This document shows positions 11,301 through 22,626 of a stretch of 64,000 nt of DNA, piece after piece. The DNA is from Mixia osmundae IAM 14324. Its lineage: Eukaryota > Basidiomycota > Mixiomycetes > Mixiales > Mixiaceae. How positions within the stretch are numbered: the first letter of the stretch is position 1; each line of letters opens with the position of its first letter. The notes below the pieces were generated by a model that was not told the origin of the DNA, did no database searches, and was given only the letters and a program-made list of their open reading frames with translations. The stretch covers positions 435,616-499,615 of the forward strand of contig NW_014575562.1 of NCBI RefSeq assembly GCF_000708205.1, read 5' to 3'. Made by a program: the position numbers and the translations under genes.

Positions 11301-12511
11301 AGCGGTCATCTTCGACGACGAGTGCAGAAACGTAAAGCAGTCTCAAGCGAAGCGTCAGGCGACTCACAGCTTCCAAGGAGCGAGTCACAGCTCAAATCGC
11401 GCATCTTCAAAGGCCTGACCTTTCGTAGGCTAATCTGTGAATATTGTGTGTTCGAGCTTACAGCCTCTATAGTGGTCATGGAAGATGGTCCAACAGCTAC
11501 AAAGAAGCAGCTGGAGATACTAGTGGCGACGCACGGCGGCGAATATCGGCAAGTGCCACCGATAGAAGACAACAGGCGGATAATAGCGCACAGACTGAAT
11601 TGTACGCGGATTGTCTCCGTAGCGTTCCTTTCTGATGACAGTTCAGTCCATCGGGTCCGCAGGCTTTCGGAAAAGGGCGAGACCATCATCAGGCCAGAAT
11701 GGGTAATGGATTGTGTCGATGCGCGGCGGAAGCTACCTTTGCTGGAAGAGTCAGTCACCTGTAAGCCTATCACTCAGACGGCTCATCAGTCTGACAGGTA
11801 TGTCCTTCATGCCGGAAACGTGCCTATCGAAAGCGAAGAGGATCTTGATAAGACTCCAGAGGAAGATGACAGCGCTTCGCCCATTGATTTCATTCCAGAT
11901 GTGCCAATGCGCACTTATGTCAGTGATAGCGAAACGGATGACGATGTTCCACGTGCAGCATCGCACGGTAGTGTCAAGGTACGTGCAGTCCTTACTGACA
12001 CCTATCATGTCTGACACGCTTATAGCAGGAGGAGAACGACGAATCTGTGGGTGCTACCCGAGATGTTGCCTCGATGTGGTCCTCTCGATCGTTCTTTGCC
12101 TCGGAAGCGCCGGAGGATACTGGACAATTGACTCTTGCCGCCGACGAGCCCGAAACCATGCATTACGACAACGAGCAGATTTTCAAGCATCTCGTCTTCT
12201 ACATCGATACAAGGGAAGCAGCACTCGCAAACGGACTCGATGTGTCGCCTGGAAGTGTCAGTGAGAATGAAGATGATGCGCGAGAAGCAGCGACATTGCT
12301 GATCTCGCGAGGCGCCAAGCTTGCAAGCAATCTTGACAGTTCTACCATGACCCATGTTGTTCTATTTGAGCAAGATCTATCAAGATGTGCAGATCTTTAC
12401 AAGCGAACGCGACTACCCAAACTGAAACATATCGTCATCTCCGAATGGATCAAAGACTGCATCGCGGACGACACCCTACTCTCCGAGGCTGACTACAGAC
12501 CCGCAGTCTAG
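8336..12511 (+). CDS. LIG4: DNA ligase IV
   Basis: ATP-dependent DNA ligase that seals double-strand breaks in non-homologous end joining. Eighteen exons: 8336-8770, 8820-8879, 8930-9067, 9117-9244, 9295-9380, 9429-9565, 9613-9711, 9764-9852, 9903-9921, 9970-10046, 10093-10189, 10234-10276, 10319-11047, 11097-11150, 11196-11260, 11328-11424, 11464-11978 and 12029-12511. Their sum is divisible by three (1116 residues). The DNA-binding domain includes GLKENNLAKVYTKAL. Motif I is EKLDGER with Lys371. Further motifs are LDGEM, SGEGLVIKHP and WIKLKPEY, followed by the OB fold and two C-terminal BRCT domains with a linker expected to bind XRCC4/Lif1. The first 30 residues are hydrophobic and unlike the family, so the second ATG at 8426 may be the true start. 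Exon 9 has only 19 nt. Confidence 0.92.
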
Positions 12512-15500
12512 GCTTCTATGTCCCACTCGTCAGGAGGATCGACATGCTCGACAGCGATTACACTCTGTGGAGGACGGTGAAGACCATCGCTCAAGACATC
12601 GCCCGGTGCGAGAGCTTGTATTGGCTGTGTCGGCACAGGTGGTGATGTTGCAAGAGCGCTGAATGCATTGGTCGGCGCTGGTCTAGCCCACACGCTTGGT
12701 TGAGGTGTCGATGGTCTGCTAACAGGCGTTCTGCTGGGGCTTGTGAGCCATTGCTGTTGTTGTCCGACCCAGACGACCTTTCCATTCGAAGGATCGACAT
12801 GTGCCTTTTCAACTCGCTTGAAGGAGAGTGTTGAGGTTTTGAGCGAAGCGTATATGGCGGCTACGCGTTGCGTGAGCTCGGCAGCGGTACCAAGAGGTGC
12901 AAAGCGGACAATGACAGTATCATCTTTGACCCAGACGAGGGCAAAGGGGGTTGACTGCACGTGAGGACTGAGGGTGTCGCGCAGGACGGCTTCATCGACC
13001 CCGAAGACTTCGAGCAGGCACAGCGCGTTTGCTTCCGGCTTTACAAGAGCAGTTCTACGAATCGGTCCGCTCTGCAATTGTGTAGACTGCTTGGACTTGG
13101 CCACCGCCTCAGCCAGAGTTGGAGTCGGCACGACGGTCGCAAGTCGCCTCGTTACCTGAATGGAACGGTTGGGCTCCTCGTCAAAAGCCTCCGATTCGAG
13201 ATTGAACTGCTCGGCCAGCTCGTGGACATATTTGCGCTGCTCCCGTTTCATTCGAGGTAGCATGTGACGCGCTTTGTCAGTCTCTGCAACAAAGGACAGA
13301 ACCGCCGCGTAGACATTTCTTGCAAAGATCGTATTATTGCGGTAGAATTCGATCGTCTCAGGCAGCCAGGTCGATTTGAGCGTCGGCGTTGATTTCTTCT
13401 CTAGCCCCAAAGCAGCTGCAAGAGTAGCATTGCGCTTGGCGACTGCGCAGCCGTCATTACATTTAAGCTCTTTAGACTCGTTGGATAATGGATGAGCTTG
13501 ACAGCTGCCGCAAACGAGACGCTGCGTGAGGTTGCCACACTCGCATTTAGCAACGACGAGCTCCGGGCAAGGCGAGTCGATCTTGCAAGCTGCAGGCGCA
13601 TGACACGGCAAAGGACAGGGGTGGCCGCAGAACTTTCGAGGCTTTGCACACACTTGAGCGCAGGGACTGCAAGGTCCAATGTGACAGGAGCGTGGGCATT
13701 GATGAGCACCGCAAGCGAGAGTAAGCTCGCATGGCTTGCCGCAGCTGATCAGCGCCGAAGAACATCTGACGTTCTTGACGAGCGTCTGCCGATGACATTG
13801 ACAAGCCTTTGCTGTAAGGAAAGGACAAGCGGGGCATTCTTCTGTCTCGTGACAGGCATGTGGGACTTTGGGATGACCACAGGGAGGATGCGGACGAATG
13901 CAGGGGCGGTTGCAGATGATGACAGTGCCGCATCGAACAGGCGGCTCAATGACCGTCAATCCGCAATGGCAGATGAGCTCCTCGAAACTGCTCTGTAGAC
14001 AGGACGGACACTTGCCCGCATGGTCATTGAGCGGGCAAGTATGATTGCCGCACGAAAGCTTGCGGCCGCAGACGCGATCGCATTGATGCCAACCCATCGG
14101 ATCTTGCATCTCTTCCGCTCTACCTCGGAGCTTGCCTTTACGCCGACCCAGACCTTCCTCGAACTGCATAGGGCAGCACTGTGGACAAGCAATCAGCGGA
14201 AGGCGAGTCGTATAAGAGAAAAACATACAATCCGACCGCATTCGTGGCGCTTGCAATGGCGCAGGGAGCGACAAACGCGCTCGCAGAGATAGTCGCCGTC
14301 TTCTTGGGAAGCTTGAGCGCAAGTCCGAGAAACCTTTTCATTGCCGCAACGACAAACCGTCGAGATGAGCTCGTGGCATTCGCCGCAGGGACCATTGTGG
14401 CAGCTTCGAGCACACAGGTGATCGCAACCGGCGAGCATCTTACCACAGACGGCACCACAGGAAGGTATGGGATCGCTGCAAGTCGAGCGAGGCTTGTCTG
14501 CCAATGCAGATAGCGGCGTTTTGCCGCAAGGGCACGTTGACATCACGGCTGGCGATCTTGGACAGATCGATAGCTCTTTAGCCAGATGTGGATGGCAGGC
14601 GCCAGCTTCACAGTGATGCAGACCGCAGTCGTACCTCCAGGGACACGCCTTGTCGCAGCTGTATTCGCCTGCGTGTGCCTCGTCTGCGTCAATGGTGTAG
14701 CAACGCGTGCGGTCTGATGCTGAGGTCGCAGAGCAAGCCTCTGTGCGTGAGAATTGCCCGCAAAAACACTCTTTTTGGCGCGGGATGTCGCAGGGGCCGC
14801 AGTCGCCCGCGTGGCAGACTTGCGAGCATGCGTGGAGACCACACGCCATGATCTTACCGCAAGTCTGATGACAGCTCACCGAATCGGCCGATTGCGTCTG
14901 AATAGCTAATGCGTCGACGCCAGCCCTTACGATGCTGGGGTGTATGGCTGAACATTTGAGTGTCTTTTGCTGCTTGCCGCAATAGCAGGTCTGATGAACT
15001 GGAATTTGACACTGATCGCACGGCCCAGGGTGACAGATAAGGGGGCAAGGATGTGTACAGCCTTCTGGTCGGGCACGCGTGCACTGTGAGCCGCAGGAAT
15101 GGGGTATAGATGAATTTGCGTGGGCCTGCTGATTCGCTCTGCCGCAAAAGCATTTGTATTTCTTGGGTATCTCTTCTTCGGCGAAGCCAGTCTGACAGGC
15201 TGGACATCGCCATTCTATGGTATCAGGTGCAGCTGCTTCTGTAATGCGGAGTCGCTCTTTGATCGCATCGACAGAGGTGTGAGCCCACTTTTGAATGCAG
15301 CTTAGGTGCAAGACAGAGTAGCAGATTGAGCAAGAGTGTATGCTCTGGTTGCGCTTGATAGTGTTCATACAGATCATACAGTCGGACGTTTGCTTCGTCA
15401 GCTCCTCCGTCAATCTTTCTCTGAGCGACTGATGGCCATTGGTCATCAGCGCCGTCGTAGATGCAGATGCCGGTCTGCGTGCATGGCGTGGTCGACGAGG

Positions 15501-15944
15501 TGGTTCACCTTGGGCAGATGAAGCGGCAGACGACGATGTAGTGGTGTCATTGCTCGCCGTCTGGCCTGCGCCGTCGACTGTCAGATTCTGGCCAAATTGA
15601 GCCCTCCTCCGTCCTCTGCCTCCTCGGGGCAGTTGCACTCCTTCGGGAGCTCGCAACTCGATAGCTGCAGGCTCTGTAGGCTCTCTGGGATGACCTTGTG
15701 GTCTACGAGCACCCCTACTGCGTCCTCTACCACCTCGACCTCTGCCCCGACCTGGTGCAGACAGTCCAGCGTCGCCACCGATCGCTGAGGTGGCATCGGC
15801 TCGCGCTGTGCTGCTAGCATCACCGCTACTAGGCTGAAAGCTAGGCGCCGTCGCAGACAGCATATCGTGTGCTGTTGAACGCTCAGATCTAGGGAGATCT
15901 GGGCAAGATCTGCAGCAAGCTAGCCAAAAAAACCCGCGCGTCAT
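12508..15944 (-). CDS. FAP1: NFX1/FAP1-type zinc-finger protein
   Basis: Homologue of human NFX1 and yeast Fap1, nuclear/cytoplasmic proteins with many Cys/His-rich NF-X1 zinc fingers; yeast Fap1 binds FKBP12 and modulates rapamycin response. Two exons on the minus strand (15944-14229, 14178-12508) give 1128 residues. The order is a Gly/Arg-rich N terminus (RGRGRGGRGRSRG), a RING/PHD-like start (CMICMNTIKR...CPACQTGF), a long array of NF-X1 repeats of the type CGxHxC...C...CxxC (for example CGLHACSQVCHAGDCGPC), then an R3H domain (HELAEQFNLESEAFDEEPNRS) and a C-terminal tail. The single intron contrasts with the 17 introns of its convergent neighbour LIG4, with which it overlaps by four bases at the stop codons. 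An internal Met at residue 28 is an alternative start. Confidence 0.9.
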
Positions 15945-16028
15945 CTTGCAAAGGGCTCAAACGCGAGCAGCTTGCGACTGCTTCATCACGCTCAGTGCGA
16001 GCCGAACTACGCGTGCGAACTCGTCAGC
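15945..16028. promoter_or_regulatory. 84-bp divergent promoter between FAP1 and SFT2
   Basis: Only 84 bp separate the start codon of the minus-strand FAP1 gene (15944) from that of the plus-strand SFT2 gene (16029). Both 5' leaders and both core promoters must fit here or extend into coding sequence. No TATA box is visible. Confidence 0.5.
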
Positions 16029-16863
16029 ATGCCGTGGGTCAATCTCGATACGAACGCGCTCAAGAGCAGCACCCTATTCGAAGAAGGCAGCGGCTCCTTC
16101 AAGTTCCTGGATCTCACGCGACAGCAGCGTCTCATTGGCTTCTGCGCATGTCTGGCCGGTGCGCTGCATTGTCATCTGCCAGCACAATCAACTGATAATG
16201 CTAGAATGCTGCAGGAGGCTTTGCCATCTCGCTCGTCGGCGCGGTTCTGTTCACATTTGGCCAGATCACGTCGTTCGCATTGGTACGGCTGTTGTCGACG
16301 TCGTGATGCTGCTCATAGCTCTGCAGCTTTATGTCATCGGCATCGTCGTCAGCTTGGTCGTGCGTTCGGTCTCGTAGCTTCTGTTGCGCGAACTCTGACA
16401 TCGCGTACGACAGGGCACGGGGTTCCTGATAGGCTTCTTCAAGCAACTCAAGCTCGTAGGTCTACTTACTCGCGTCTGATGCACAGTCACTGAAGATGCG
16501 TTGGTCTGCAGATGTTTAAGCCAGAACGGATAGGCAGGCAACACGCAATGACGAGGCGACCACGCTGAAGCTCATTTTGCAGGGGCTGCACTCATCTTTC
16601 TGGGATCAATTGCGATGGTGTTTGTGAGCGGTAGGTGCTTACATCTTCGTCACGTAGGTTCTGAAGCTCTCCTTGGCAGCCTTCATTTTGCACAACGATT
16701 TGCTGGTCATCATCTTTGCTATCGTCTCTTACGTCGCGTACATATGGCAAGTGTTCTGCTGCAGACTCTGTGGACGTGCTAAGACTCAGCTAACAGGTAC
16801 GCACTGAGCTATATACCGTACGCAAGGGGCATGGCAAGCAAGATAGTGCATTCGATCGTGTAG
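16029..16863 (+). CDS. SFT2: SFT2 Golgi/endosome transport membrane protein
   Basis: Four-pass Golgi protein of the SFT2 family, involved with syntaxin-5-type SNAREs in retrograde traffic to the Golgi. Eight exons: 16029-16158, 16215-16282, 16327-16359, 16414-16455, 16512-16533, 16583-16623, 16658-16746 and 16797-16863. They sum to 163 residues plus stop, the usual family size. Family motifs appear across the joins: LTRQQRLIGFCACLAG, TFGQITSFALLYVIG, TGFLIGFFKQLKLMFKPERI and YIWYALSYIPYARGMA. Introns are as short as 34 nt. Two introns appear to begin with GC (16534 GCAGGC and 16747 GCAAGT), because no GT donor keeps the conserved protein. One exon has 22 nt. The model is strongly supported by the family match despite the small pieces. 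Confidence 0.88.
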
Positions 16864-17284
16864 TTCAGTGCACTATGTATGTACACTGGCATGACATGCC
16901 CCGCTGCGGATGTGGAGGATGATTACTACTCCTGACGGATTTCGGGCCACTACGACAGCGTACCGAGCATCAAACAAAGATACACAGCTCATGCGCCCTC
17001 GGCCGGCCCGACTTGACAACTTGGGGGCAACGGCGCCGTTCTGCTAACCAAAATTCACTATTCAATTAGCAAGGAACCGATCGCGCTTGCGAGCCCGCGA
17101 TTGACCTCGTGTCGCGATTCACGACAAATGTGCACTATCATGGAGATCTCTTTCTCGCTTCTCCAGTCGGAGCAGATCGTCTGACGTCTCCCCATGTTCG
17201 CTTCTTAGCTCGCGTAGATCTCTCTGATATGATTCGAACCACTATGTCCTTGACCTGACACTGTCTGTCTTCAACATTGCCCGA
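16864..17284. other. Intergenic: SFT2 3' end and ferric reductase promoter
   Basis: A 421 bp gap without a gene. It must hold the SFT2 3' end and the promoter of the ferric reductase gene. I see no TATA box and could not pick out convincing iron-regulator (GATA-type) sites above chance. Confidence 0.4.
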
Positions 17285-19347
17285 ATGACCACTCGAGCTA
17301 GACAGCATACGCAGGAGGAGCTAGATGAGCTACATCGCTTCAACATCCTTGTGCCATTCTATCTGTGGATTGCGCTCGTCGGCATCCTTGTCTTGGCATC
17401 CTTCAAGCAGCTCGCGACTCATCTGATAGCGAGCTCAAGATATCGCTACAGTAAGCGTGTGCTCCGACTCAAAGCTGGTCTGCCCTCTTCCCATCGAGGT
17501 TCCGTTCAGACTGTAGCCGAAAAGGATGCAACGCGAGGCATCAAAGCCGCAGAGGGCGCCACGCCGGTGAGTCCAGCCGACGAAGGCCTGGATGTGCGCG
17601 GCTACTTGCCACATCTAGCAAAGGCAACATTGGCAATCTGGCGCAAGTATGCCACTCGCAAACACTGGCTTGCGACACAGCTCCATCTTCAAAGCACGGG
17701 ACAGCTGCTTCTGATCGTCGCCTACATTGGACTCAACGTCGGTCTCGTGCTCGGAGGCGCAAAGGGCGACATAGATTGGCGGTCACATCATGCTGCTCGT
17801 CTCGCGAATGCCAACTTGCCGCTTGTGATTGGTTTGGCGAGCAAGAACAACGTCCTCGCTTATTTGACGGGCTTTTCATATCATGTCTTGAATGCGATCC
17901 ACCGCTGGTCCGCCAGACTCGTGATCATACTCAGTCTGATTCATATCGGAGGTCGATCGTACGTCAACGTTCCGAGGGTCGCGCCAACCGGTCCTGGACA
18001 GGCTTATATCGTCTGGGGGATCGTCGCTACCCTTCTCCTTGCAATTCTGCACTTTACATCATTCCACCCTGTTCGCAACCGATTCTACCAAACGTTCATC
18101 ATCTCGCATGTCCTGTTGTTTGTCTTCTTCTTTATCGCTCTCGCTATCCACCGTCCGCAAACTGCACCATTCCTTTACGCCGGACTCGGCATCTGTAAGT
18201 CGCTTCAGGTTCCGACTGAAATAAGCTAATATGTCTATAGACGTTGTTGATCGAGTCGTGCGTACAGGCCGCATAATCTACTACCACTATTTCAAGCCGA
18301 CTCGCGAGAAAATCAACGCATGGGTCAAAGTCTTGCCTGGCGATACGATGCGGGTCACATTGCGCACACGGATGCGTTGGCGCGCGGGTCAGCATGTATA
18401 TCTGCATGTGCCGGGTAAGCCCTACAGGAAGACCGTGAACGCTTGCTGACGAGTGTCCGAGGTAGACATCAGCGTGGGCGGGCATCCTTTCAGCATCAGC
18501 TCCATAGATCACGAGCTGGGCATGCCGTTCCGACCTCACGACCAAGCGGAAAGTACTCAACGCCTGCTCATCCGTGTTAGGGAGGGTATGACTGGTCGAT
18601 TGCGTGACTTTGCACTCGCGCACAAGGAGGGCCACTTGGAAGCCAACAGCTCCCTGGGCGTGCCGATTGGTCGAGCTTGGATCGAGGGACCCATGGGCGC
18701 TCTGCCGCCGTTTCGCGATCACCAGACCGTCTGCCTGGTATGTCTGCTGCTCATCCGACGCATGCGAGGACTCATCGGATATGCCAGGTTGCGGGCGGGT
18801 CGGGCATCACTTTCATCACGCCTATACTGTGTGATCTGGTAAGCCGAGCGCTGGCAAATATGCGAGCAGGCTATGCATCTACAACTGCGACGACGCTCGT
18901 CAAAGTGCACTGGAACGTGCGCTCATTGTGTAAGTGTACGTCTCATCCGGCTTGCAATCATCTGACCAGCGCGAAAACGCAGCTCATATCGAATGGATTG
19001 CGGACACGCTACGCGAATGCATCGCGCTCTCGCCGCCTGGCTTCCTCGAGTTTACTATTCACTGCTCGCAGATCAAGGAGACAACAGCACACTATCTCAC
19101 CAGCGAGGATGACGCACGGCCTGTCAGTCTGCTCGTACAGCCCGGGCGTCCGAATTACGAGGTCATACTGGAAGATGTCATCAATTTGACCGATCGATCG
19201 GACTGGGTCGCTTGCGGTACTTGCGGACCCTCGCCCATGTCCGAGGCCGTCGCTCGTGCGGTACAGAAGAGCATACAGCCTCGAGCGGTCATGCGGGGCG
19301 AGAATCGCAGACTTGTCACGTTCTTCCGGGAAGAATTTGGATACTGA
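17285..19347 (+). CDS. Ferric/cupric reductase transmembrane protein
   Basis: Plasma-membrane metalloreductase of the FRE family that moves electrons from NADPH through FAD and two hemes to extracellular Fe3+ or Cu2+ before uptake. Exons 17285-18194, 18241-18414, 18466-18737, 18788-18929 and 18983-19347 give 620 residues. A leading hydrophobic segment (about residues 20-40) is followed by the ferric reductase membrane domain. Two heme-ligating His pairs are visible, each spaced H-X13-H (AIHRW...SLIH and ISHVLL...AIH). Then come the FAD motif HPFSISS, the NADPH site VAGGSGITFITP, and the C-terminal CGPSPM. All introns are GT-AG and 46-53 nt. No signal peptide beyond the first membrane span is obvious. 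I cannot say which paralogue this is, or whether iron represses it. Confidence 0.9.
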
Positions 19348-19447
19348 TTTTGCATACCTATCACATAACGCGAGAAGCAAGGCTGTTGTACGAGATATAC
19401 AATGCTACACAAATTTCACACATATGCTGGTCGATCCAAACCGTACT

Positions 19448-20773
19448 TCACAGCAGATTGCGCAGTTGCAGCGCCTGCTCCGCTGTCACCCTGGCAGGCA
19501 TTTGTAGGTCGACTTTGACGACCATGTCGCCTTTGCCTTTTCCGCTGCCTTTGCGTGTGATCGGGAACCCTTTGCCGGGCACTCTGATTTCCTGGCCTGG
19601 TTTCAAAGGAATGCCGCCCGTTTGCGGATTTGGGAAGGGCACGTTGAATGTGATGACTTCGCCGGAGAGATGCTTGACGCTCCGTTTCTTCTCCGTTGTT
19701 CCTGCCAAGGCGTCCGCAAGGGGTACAGGTAGTGGGTAGACGAGGTCGTCGCCATCGCGCTTGAACGTCGGATGGGGTCGCTCTTCGACGACGAAGACGA
19801 TGTCTTGAGAGGTCGTGCCTCGAGAAGTCCTTTCCTCGTTGCCTGCCCCATTGAAGCGAATCTTCGTGCCTGCTTTCCAGCCTGGCTTGATGACAATCTC
19901 CAGCACTTTCTCTTCTTGTGCGCCGGAAAGCGTCTTCCTGCTAATCTTGAGCCTGCCACGAGAAGTCAGCTTGAGCATGACTGCACGCGCAGAGTGACTC
20001 ACTTTTTGGTGGTGCCTGTGTATAATGATTCGAGGTCGACAGGTAGCGGTCGAGTGATTTCCGGCGCCTTGATGGGTTCTGGCGTCCCCCTGCCGTTGGG
20101 CATCCCACCTGGCATGCCTGATGCTCCGCCTCCAAACATGCCAGCCATGTCGTCGTCGACGTCCATGGGGTGCATGCCGCTCTGCGCTCTCCTTGGCTGT
20201 CCGCCGGCGAAGGAAGCAAAAGGGTTGCCTCCTCCCCCACCTGCGCCTCCGAATGCGCTACCGAACATCTGTTCGAAGATTGTCGTGGGATCGCTTGGCT
20301 GGAAACCGCCTGGACCGCCGCTACTCGAGAACGAGAAGCCTGGACCGCCTGCGCCTCCGCCAAAGGATGCAAATGGGTTGCCCCCGCCTCCGCCTGGCAT
20401 ACCGCCAAAGCCAGAGGCTGAAGCACCGGGAGGGGGCCGGCCCTTGAGGCCTTCCTCGCCCACTTGGTCGTAAATTGCACGCTTGTTCGAGTCGGACAGC
20501 ACTTCATACGCTTCTGAGATCTCCTGCTCGGGCCGCCGTGTCAGCGCTGACTGTGACGCAAGATGACTCTGCTGACCTTGAACTTCTTCCCTGCCGCTTC
20601 TTCTTTGCCCGCATTCCTGTCGGGGTGCCACTTCATCGCTGCCCCGGACTGTCAGCATGGTGTCAATTCGCTCATGGCACCGTGCACGCACCCATCTTCT
20701 TGTAGGCCTTCTTGAGCTCATCGTCGGTGGCAGTCTTGTCGACGCCGAGTGACTTGTAGTAGTCCTTGCCCAT
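19448..20773 (-). CDS. SIS1: Class B DnaJ/Hsp40 co-chaperone (SIS1/DNAJB1 type)
   Basis: J-domain co-chaperone that stimulates Hsp70 ATPase and delivers clients; yeast Sis1 is essential in cytosol and nucleus. Exons on the minus strand are 20773-20692, 20638-20577, 20523-20003 and 19952-19448 (389 residues). The J domain is residues 1-70 with HPD at 32-34. A long Gly/Phe/Met-rich region follows, in which the block GGGGNPFASF appears twice. The two C-terminal beta-barrel substrate domains follow (KTLSGAQEEKVLEI..., GDDLVYPLPVPLADALAGT), ending LRNLL. There is no zinc finger, so it is class B. The Gly/Phe region is longer than in yeast Sis1 (352 residues in total). It is convergent with the ferric reductase (100 bp) and divergent from the AhpC/TSA-like gene (129 bp). 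Confidence 0.93.
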
Positions 20774-20902
20774 GCTTGCCCGCTCCCTGCCAGCTGATCT
20801 CGTCTTTATCGATTATCGCCCGTCGCGACAACGAAACTTCGAGAAAGTGCGAGTGCCACCGAGCGACCGACGGCTTGGCTTGGCTTGGCCTGGGTTGCGA
20901 GG

Positions 20903-21585
20903 ATGTCGTGGATCTGGGCGGATGTCAAGTCTCTTCTGCCGCTACAAGAGCACGAGGTTGTCCGAGGCTTCCCGACGGCAGGCAATGCTGCCCCTCAGAC
21001 AGATGACCTGAGGAGCACATCGTCAAATTCGCGCATCATCGCTTTCCAAAGGCATCTCGGCAAGTCTGCCTCCCGCTATCTGACTCCCTACGCTCATAGC
21101 AGGGGCTAGGATGTCCCTTCTGCGAGAAGACGGTGCGACAGATGATCAGGGCTGCCCCCAAGAAAGAGAAGGTCGAGTTCATTATCGTCTCGCACGCGAC
21201 GCAGCAAGAATCCGACGAATGGCTTACGGATTTGCTTCATCGTATGCCCCATGAACGTCCGAGCAATGTTCGCATCGTGGCCGATCCGGAAAGAAGGCTG
21301 TATGCCAAGTGGGGCGTCGGCCAACTCGGCTGGGCTGCCCTTTTCAACATGGACACGCTCTCCAAAGTGTCCCAGCTAGCCAAAGAAGGCATCAAGAATA
21401 CTTACACACATGGTGTATGCTTCACCCTTGTTCGGCTTCGACGGCGCTGACGGGCAAGGCAGAATCGATGGCAGAACCACGGCACGTTTGCAGTCGACCC
21501 CAAAGGCACGATCACATGGAGCCATCTTGGCAAGGATGCAGGCGATATGTCAGACATTGGTGCCGCCATCGCTTCTCTATCGTAA
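20903..21585 (+). CDS. AhpC/TSA-like thioredoxin-fold protein
   Basis: Small thioredoxin-fold protein resembling the AhpC-TSA_2 / PRXL2 group of peroxiredoxin-like proteins, likely a cytosolic thiol redox enzyme. Exons are 20903-21059, 21110-21414 and 21463-21585 (194 residues). The active-site-like CPFC motif (RHLGCPFCEKTVRQM) follows strand IIAF. Later features are VEFIIVSHA, ERRLYAKWGVGQLGWAALF and NRWQNHGTFAVDPKGTITWSH, all typical of the group. The first intron appears to start with GC (GCAAGT at 21060), since only that border restores the CPFC motif directly after the strand. The start ATG at 20903 is the first in frame. The precise substrate is unknown. Confidence 0.78.
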
Positions 21586-21747
21586 CCAGTGCACCTTTGC
21601 AAGCACTGCTGTTGACCACGACCGTGCGCTCGGATGCACCTTGGTGTTAAGTTGTGCTCCGCGTTGGCCCTTCGGGCAACGCTAGCAGTGACGTCGATGC
21701 TGTAGCTCCGCTCGTACTGCTGCAATCTCCTTCCTGGTAGCACGTCA

Positions 21748-22451
21748 CTATCGCGCCCTTGACCGAGCAGGCGGCTCTGGGAACCAGCCAAAGCGAGCAA
21801 GACTGACGCGACCGCCTTCTTGCATACCGGCCAAACCGAATGCATCAGGTCCGTAGCCAGGCTCGTCCGCCGGTCCTGCAGCATTGCGGACGACGACGCC
21901 TTCCGCCCTGAGCATGACTGCTTGCCGCTCGAGCGAGGCAGAGTTGCCGCGGGGTGATATGACACCAGAGGAAGAGATGATGCGATGCCAAGGTACGAAA
22001 TCTGGATTCGCTATGCGATGCTGACGATGAAAGTCTTCAAACTCGGCTTCCCCTGGTCCTGTCTCTTGCCCGCTTTCTGAACCGTGCCTTTCTTCAATCA
22101 GTTCGCCGTCTATGAAAGGTCTGGCCAGGCGGGACGGCAGATGCTTGAGCGCTTGGCCGACCAGACGCGAGTTCTGCGGCCTGCCCATGAGCTGCTCCCT
22201 GTCACTACTCGCTCGCCAAAGAACCTTCTGAGAAGCTTACCTGTCCTATTTGTGAGCTAGCACACTCTCGAGCGCTCCCAACCTGCCTTTGCAATGTGAC
22301 CGTATGTACAGACTCGGCCCTCAGGTACCGTCCGGATGAGTCGATAGGCCTCCCTGAAGAAGTCATGCGTCACGTCGTCCGATTCTGGTCGGCCTTGCAT
22401 CGCCGGACTGGCGCTTCTGCGGACATCAGGACGTCTGCCCTGTCGAGACAT
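21748..22451 (-). CDS. Alkyltransferase-like DNA repair protein (ATL)
   Basis: Homologue of alkyltransferase-like proteins (S. pombe Atl1), which bind O6-alkylguanine and hand the lesion to nucleotide excision repair rather than repairing it directly. Exons on the minus strand are 22451-22287 and 22191-21748 (202 residues). Conserved parts: VPEGRVCTYGHIAK, the recognition helix GRPQNSRLVGQALKHL, and the reaction-centre motif PWHR at residues 122-125. Active methyltransferases have PCHR, so Trp123 replaces the alkyl-acceptor Cys, the defining mark of ATLs. ISPR and FGWFP near the end also fit. An insert of about 40 polar residues precedes the PWHR motif. The intron (22192-22286, 95 nt) appears to be GC-AG, with donor GCAGGT. 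Confidence 0.87.
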
Positions 22452-22619
22452 CTTGGCCTTCCACGTATGAGACAAGGCTGCGTTGCCAACGAAACGCGTT
22501 AGATCGCGCCGTTCGTGCCACTGTGATATACATTTACAGATGCGGCCGAAACATCAATCAGTCGAGGCGCACTCAGAGGCACAATTTCGTGATAAGCCAG
22601 TCATAGGCAAAAAGTTGGC

Positions 22620-22624
22620 AAAAA
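22620..22624 (-). terminator. RNA polymerase III terminator of tRNA-Met
   Basis: A run of five T on the transcribed sense begins two bases after the tRNA 3' end, the usual Pol III stop signal. A second T5 run lies about ten bases further on as a possible backup. Confidence 0.75.
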
Positions 22625-22626
22625 GA

